A stretch of 16,368 nt of DNA from Dehalococcoidia bacterium (GTDB lineage: Bacteria; Chloroflexota; Dehalococcoidia; Dehalococcoidales; UBA1222), in contig WRHS01000025.1 of the NCBI GenBank assembly GCA_009783135.1, positions 1 through 16,368 of the forward strand. Reading direction: 5' to 3'. Both the position numbers and the translations under genes were made by a program. Below the pieces are notes generated by a model. The model made no database searches and was not told where the DNA came from. It was given only the letters and a program-made list of their open reading frames with translations. How positions within the stretch are numbered: position 1 is the stretch's first letter; the number at the start of each line of letters is the position of its first letter. Positions 13,863 to 16,368 of this stretch are shown here, piece by piece.

Positions 13863-14512
13863 CTAAGCAACTTCAGGCCACGCGCTATGTCATGCAAATC
13901 GATAAAAGGCGTATGAGCCACGCCAGCTCTTTGGCAGCATTTTGTAAGATTATCAATTGAGAAAATATGACTGCACATACTCGCCGGCGCAAAATCCGAC
14001 TCACCATTACCTAAATACACCACGCGATAGCCCTCTTGTATAAAACGCCCAGTATAAGACTCTTTAAAGCCCTCTTCAACCTTTTGTCCGTCAGGGCCTT
14101 CATACCACGATTCCACACCTTCAGGGCGGAATATAGCATGAGCGGCAGCAAATTCAATATTTTGCACGCCCATCATTTTCAGAATGTTATCAATGTAAAA
14201 CGTCATACCATTGCTAACGATGAAGAAGCGAAAATTGCGCTCGCGGCACACGTCTAACAATTCAATAAAACCGGGACGAATAACTGCATTCTCACGTACA
14301 AAGCGATCCAATATTTCCCTGTCAGTCTTAACACGCGAAAAGACAGCCGAATTAAAGCGGTTTACTGACATCTTACCCTGCATGTAGTCATCAAGAAGCG
14401 TGCGCCAAGATGTGCCGGTAAACTCATCAAGTATCTGGAAACTTACGTCGCCAACAGTAAGCGTACCATCAAAGTCGCTTTGAATCATTATCTGAGATTG
14501 TTTATTCGGCAT
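13859..14512 (-). CDS. HAD-superfamily phosphatase, MtnX/SerB-like
   Basis: A 217-aa HAD hydrolase that removes phosphate from a small substrate. Motif I is SDFDGTLT (nucleophile Asp13, acid Asp15), motif II is FIVSNG, the Lys motif lies near KVEEGFKES, and motif IV is GNGESD. The helical cap between motifs I and II (about residues 20-85) and the overall size fit MtnX (methylthiopentenyl-phosphate phosphatase) or phosphoserine phosphatase-like enzymes, but the substrate is uncertain and no other methionine-salvage genes are nearby. I place the start at ATG 14512, behind GGAGAGG (short 3-4 nt gap); 14524 is an alternative. The gene overlaps the end of def and is probably cotranscribed with it. 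Confidence 0.8.
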   Translation of the reverse strand: MPNKQSQIMIQSDFDGTLTVGDVSFQILDEFTGTSWRTLLDDYMQGKMSVNRFNSAVFSRVKTDREILDRFVRENAVIRPGFIELLDVCRERNFRFFIVSNGMTFYIDNILKMMGVQNIEFAAAHAIFRPEGVESWYEGPDGQKVEEGFKESYTGRFIQEGYRVVYLGNGESDFAPASMCSHIFSIDNLTKCCQRAGVAHTPFIDLHDIARGLKLLS

Positions 14513-15077
14513 GCGCCTCTCCATTCATTGCAGGATTTGAAGTATCCTTATTAGTTGCACCTATTGAAATTCCCCTGCTATTGGATGCCTTGGATGTCTT
14601 CTTTTCATCTGGCTCAACCTTACTAAGCTTTCTTGGGTCATCCATGCGGTCTATATACAAAATACCATCCAGATGGTCTATTTCATGCTCAAGCGCCTGA
14701 GCCAGCAAATCATTAGCCCGTATTTTCATAGGATTGCCTTCAATGTCTAAGCACTTTACAGAAACAGAGTTCGCACGCTTTATTCTGCCCTGATACCCCG
14801 GCAGGCTCAAGCAACCCTCATCCACATCGCGCGTACCAATGCGCTTGATAATCTCAGGGTTAATAATAACCAACGGCTCCTCATCCGGTAGCCACAATAC
14901 CGCCACGCGCAGAGATACTCCAATTTGAGGAGCAGCCAACCCTGCACCATCAGCTGTTTCAAGCGTGTCTATCAGGTCATCTACCAATCGCAAAACTGTT
15001 TTGTCAATCTTGTTAACACGATTGGTTTTTCGCCTTAAAATTGGATTGTCAATTTGGAGAATCGGTTTTATTGCCAT
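14502..15077 (-). CDS. def: Peptide deformylase with low-complexity C-terminal tail
   Basis: A 191-aa metalloenzyme that removes the formyl group from new proteins' first methionine. All three motifs are present: GAGLAAPQIG (44-53), EGCLSLPG (87-94, metal ligand Cys89) and HEIDH (131-135, ligands His131 and His135, catalytic Glu132). The enzyme core ends near residue 150. The last 40 residues are a polar Lys/Ser/Asn/Thr-rich tail that is not part of the family fold and is probably disordered. The ATG at 15077 has a weak GGGATG ribosome site. The gene overlaps the HAD phosphatase start. Confidence 0.95.
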   Translation of the reverse strand: MAIKPILQIDNPILRRKTNRVNKIDKTVLRLVDDLIDTLETADGAGLAAPQIGVSLRVAVLWLPDEEPLVIINPEIIKRIGTRDVDEGCLSLPGYQGRIKRANSVSVKCLDIEGNPMKIRANDLLAQALEHEIDHLDGILYIDRMDDPRKLSKVEPDEKKTSKASNSRGISIGATNKDTSNPAMNGEAHAE

Positions 15078-15127
15078 AAATCATCCCATGCCTGCAATAT
15101 GCTTTTTCGCAATTACCTGCATGCTAA

Positions 15128-15156
15128 TTTATCACAAATACGCATGTAGCGTCCAA
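15128..15156 (-). promoter_or_regulatory. Predicted promoter of def
   Basis: On the minus strand TTGGAC (15156-15151) is followed after 17 nt by GATAAA (15133-15128), preceded by an extended TG. The start would be near 15121, about 44 nt before the ATG of def. Confidence 0.35.
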
Positions 15157-15259
15157 TATGCAAAAGTAAATTTTCCTGTGGGTTTTGGCATTTCATGTAT
15201 CATGACGCTCTCGCCATGTTTACCTGCAAATGCTATTATGCTAGTATATTAGCCAATGC

Positions 15260-15333
15260 CGGGGTGTAGCGCAGCTTGGTAGCGCACCTGAATGGGGTTC
15301 AGGTGGTCGGAGGTTCAAATCCTCTCACCCCGA
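15260..15333 (+). tRNA. tRNA-Pro (anticodon GGG)
   Basis: A 74-nt tRNA. The acceptor stem is CGGGGTG/CACCCCG, the D-arm GCGC-AGCTTGGTA-GCGC, and the anticodon stem CCTGA/TCAGG with loop ATGGGGT and anticodon GGG. The T-arm is GGAGG-TTCAAAT-CCTCT and the discriminator base is A. No CCA is encoded. Its 3' end is followed by mobile-element debris, so it may have served as an integration site. Confidence 0.95.
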
Positions 15334-15375
15334 TTTTACGCACAAAACGGCTTGATGGGCTAAAAATGAGTTGTT

Positions 15376-15441
15376 TAGTGACCACATAACTACGCGGTTT
15401 GCTCAGGCACAGCCAAAGCTAACTAGTGACCACATAACTAC
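15376..15441. repeat. Pair of 18-bp perfect direct repeats after tRNA-Pro
   Basis: TAGTGACCACATAACTAC occurs at 15376-15393 and again at 15424-15441, 48 bp apart start to start, with no mismatch. The pair lies between tRNA-Pro and an integrase-like relic, where arm-type integrase binding repeats are often found. No function is proven, and no further copy was found by eye. Confidence 0.6.
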
Positions 15442-15487
15442 CCCGATACATCAAATTTTAGGCAATCCGACATTGGCGGGTAGAATT

Positions 15488-15646
15488 GAAACATTTTACA
15501 ATTATGGGGCTGCCGCCAATTACAGCACCAAAACATAAAAGGCATATCGCGGGCATCTGGACGAATTTGTTAAATACATGCACCAGTTAGGTATCACTAT
15601 GCCCGAACAGGTGCTCAAGGAACATATAATCGCTTTCATTCCGACA
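15488..15646 (+). pseudogene. Relic of a tyrosine recombinase (phage integrase) N-terminal domain
   Basis: One frame gives ETFYNYGAAANYSTKT, a TAA stop at 15536-15538, then KAYRGHLDEFVKYMHQLGI and EQVLKEHIIAFI. The pattern 'YSxKTxxxYxxHLxxFxxYM ... I ... I' is that of the SAM-like core-binding domain of tyrosine recombinases. The catalytic Arg-His-Arg-Tyr half is absent. A further in-frame piece LLYAGVKSATVLA occurs at 15806-15844, beyond a small palindromic element, as if that element had been inserted into the gene. The relic next to tRNA-Pro suggests an ancient, deleted integrative element. Confidence 0.5.
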
Positions 15647-15649
15647 ATG

Positions 15650-15805
15650 ATACCCCCGATCGTCAAGTCGGGGAGGTAGTCGCGCCAGAGTCGGCTTTAC
15701 CTTGATTCGTGATATATGCCTCTTATGAGCTACTGCCGACTCTGGCCAGAACAGCTTAAAGTTGTTCTGAAGCAGTGAATACCCCGACCGTGAGGTCGGG
15801 GAAGT
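15650..15805. mobile_element. Small palindrome-rich element, IS200/IS605-derivative-like
   Basis: About 155 bp bounded by two similar hairpins in the same orientation. The left stem is CCCCGAT/GTCGGGG (15654-15673) and the right stem CCCCGACC/GGTCGGGG with a GTGA tetraloop (15782-15801). Both are preceded by ATACCCC and followed by GGGGARGT. Between them lie an 11-bp inverted repeat CCAGAGTCGGC/GCCGACTCTGG (15685-15695, 15735-15745) and a 9-bp hairpin CAGAACAGC/GTTGTTCTG (15747-15769). There is no coding capacity. Same-orientation subterminal hairpins are typical of IS200/IS605 ends and of their non-autonomous derivatives. A structured RNA, including a leftover guide-RNA region of a TnpB element, is an alternative. 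Confidence 0.45.
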
Positions 15806-15919
15806 TTATTGTACGCAGGAGTAAAATCTGCAACGGTGCTAGCATGAACACTTTGGTGTATAATATGGTACAAAGCTATATGGCGTATTCGGGCAACCAT
15901 CTACAGTGAATATTCTACT

Positions 15920-16027
15920 ATGCGCAATGTACCCATATTCTGTGGCGTAACAGGAGATTTGCTTGAAAAAGCGTTAATCTACCATATGGTTGAGGAAATT
16001 TATTTTACTAGGGAGAATATAAGATGA
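15920..16027 (+). CDS. Very small ORF overlapping the metallophosphoesterase start (doubtful)
   Basis: A 35-codon frame (MRNVPIFCGVTGDLLEKALI and a further 15 residues) ends in a TGA that overlaps the next gene's ATG as ATGA. That is the arrangement of translationally coupled genes. There is no convincing ribosome site before 15920 and no family is recognised; it may be the end of a decayed gene. The rest of 15806-16023 holds nothing else I can support. Confidence 0.2.
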   Translation: MRNVPIFCGVTGDLLEKALIYHMVEEIYFTRENIR

Positions 16028-16368
16028 GCGCACCTTGGATATTTACCATTGTCATTCTCATTATCTGCATTATAACCGTTGTTTACACGCTAGCCACGAC
16101 TGAAAGAAAACGCCGCTGGAAGCACCGCCCACCCCAAACATTCTTTATTGCCGATACCCATTTTGATAATAGACGAGAAGCGCATAAAAGCCCATTTAAG
16201 CGTACGTGGCTAATGAATAAAATATTGCGAGATAACTGGAATAGAAAAGTATCTATGCGCGACAAAGTGTATGTTTTAGGCGATTTTATTGATAGTAAAA
16301 GAGTTACTTATTGGAAAAACAGACTTAATGGGCGTATAGAATTTATCGCTGGAAACCATGACCCACAT
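16024..16368 (+). CDS. Membrane-anchored calcineurin-like metallophosphoesterase (partial)
   Basis: The first 115 residues of a phosphoesterase that runs off the window. Residues 6-23 form an N-terminal membrane helix, followed by a positively charged stretch (ERKRRWKH) predicting a cytoplasmic catalytic domain. Metal-binding motifs are FIADTHFDN (motif I, Asp44 and His46), VYVLGDFID (motif II, Asp87) and FIAGNHD (motif III, Asn111-His112-Asp113). This matches the COG4186-like group of predicted phosphoesterases, with an unknown phospho-substrate. ATG at 16024 has GGGAG 8 nt upstream. The later histidine motifs are outside the window. Confidence 0.85.
   Translation, partial: MSAPWIFTIVILIICIITVVYTLATTERKRRWKHRPPQTFFIADTHFDNRREAHKSPFKRTWLMNKILRDNWNRKVSMRDKVYVLGDFIDSKRVTYWKNRLNGRIEFIAGNHDPH

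Noticed and set aside
15376..15441. Direct repeats as a CRISPR array
   Set aside because: Only two copies of 18 bp with one 30-bp gap, no leader and no cas gene.
15839..15847. In-frame TGA (LA-TGA-TLW) as a selenocysteine codon
   Set aside because: It lies in a decayed integrase-like region with other stops; no selenoprotein motif surrounds it, and no intact gene in the window contains an internal TGA.

Overview
The window looks like a chromosomal segment from an anaerobic, low-to-mid GC Gram-positive bacterium, most probably a clostridial-type Bacillota. This is inferred from strong AGGAGG-type ribosome sites, TTG starts, consensus sigma-A promoters, a right-handed beta-helix surface protein with InlB-type repeats, and a cluster of selenium/sulfur-trafficking genes of the kind found in selenium-using anaerobes. 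No species can be named from the sequence. Most genes are intact. Both ends cut a gene: a C-terminal tail at bases 1-135 and a metallophosphoesterase at the right edge.

Layout. (1) Bases 270-2809, minus strand, cassette A in transcription order: DUF3343 protein, NAD(P)H-hydrate-dehydratase-like protein of the ribokinase fold, and a YeeE/YedE transporter split into two separate genes. (2) 3054-5555, minus: a large secreted beta-helix surface protein. A control region (5556-5780) with a predicted promoter and two copies of a 16-bp tandem box separates it from the divergent genes. (3) 5781-8363, plus: a glycine-cleavage H-like lipoyl carrier, dihydrolipoyl dehydrogenase and a sirtuin. (4) 8412-11877, minus, cassette B in transcription order: full-length YedE, DUF3343, the same hydratase-like protein, TusA-like, YedF. 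It is driven by a perfect-consensus promoter at 12009-12037. (5) 12214-12985, plus: a small ribbon-helix-helix protein, a decayed phage-type gene and a stand-alone TusA-like protein with its own promoter. (6) 13018-15077: tRNA-Leu(UAG), a PLP-homeostasis protein (YggS family), an MtnX-like HAD phosphatase and peptide deformylase. (7) 15260-16023: tRNA-Pro(GGG), followed by a decayed integration site with in-phase direct repeats, a tyrosine-integrase N-terminal relic and a small palindromic element inside that relic. (8) 16024-end: a membrane-anchored metallophosphoesterase.

How the genes may work together. YeeE/YedE membrane proteins bring thiosulfate-like sulfur compounds (shown for TsuA/YeeE), or are proposed to bring selenium compounds, into the cell. 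TusA-like CPxP proteins and YedF are soluble carriers of sulfane sulfur or selenium, and DUF3343 is annotated as a putative Se/S carrier. The window holds two parallel versions of the same core (transporter + DUF3343 + hydratase-like protein). Only version B also has TusA and YedF. The two DUF3343 proteins, both 179 aa with the corrected start of copy A, share an unusual C-terminal half built around a GGGCPDIPYL motif. The twin cassette is the most promising candidate for an undescribed system; its substrate is not shown by the sequence. The 136-269 stretch holds no gene or clear terminator that I can support.
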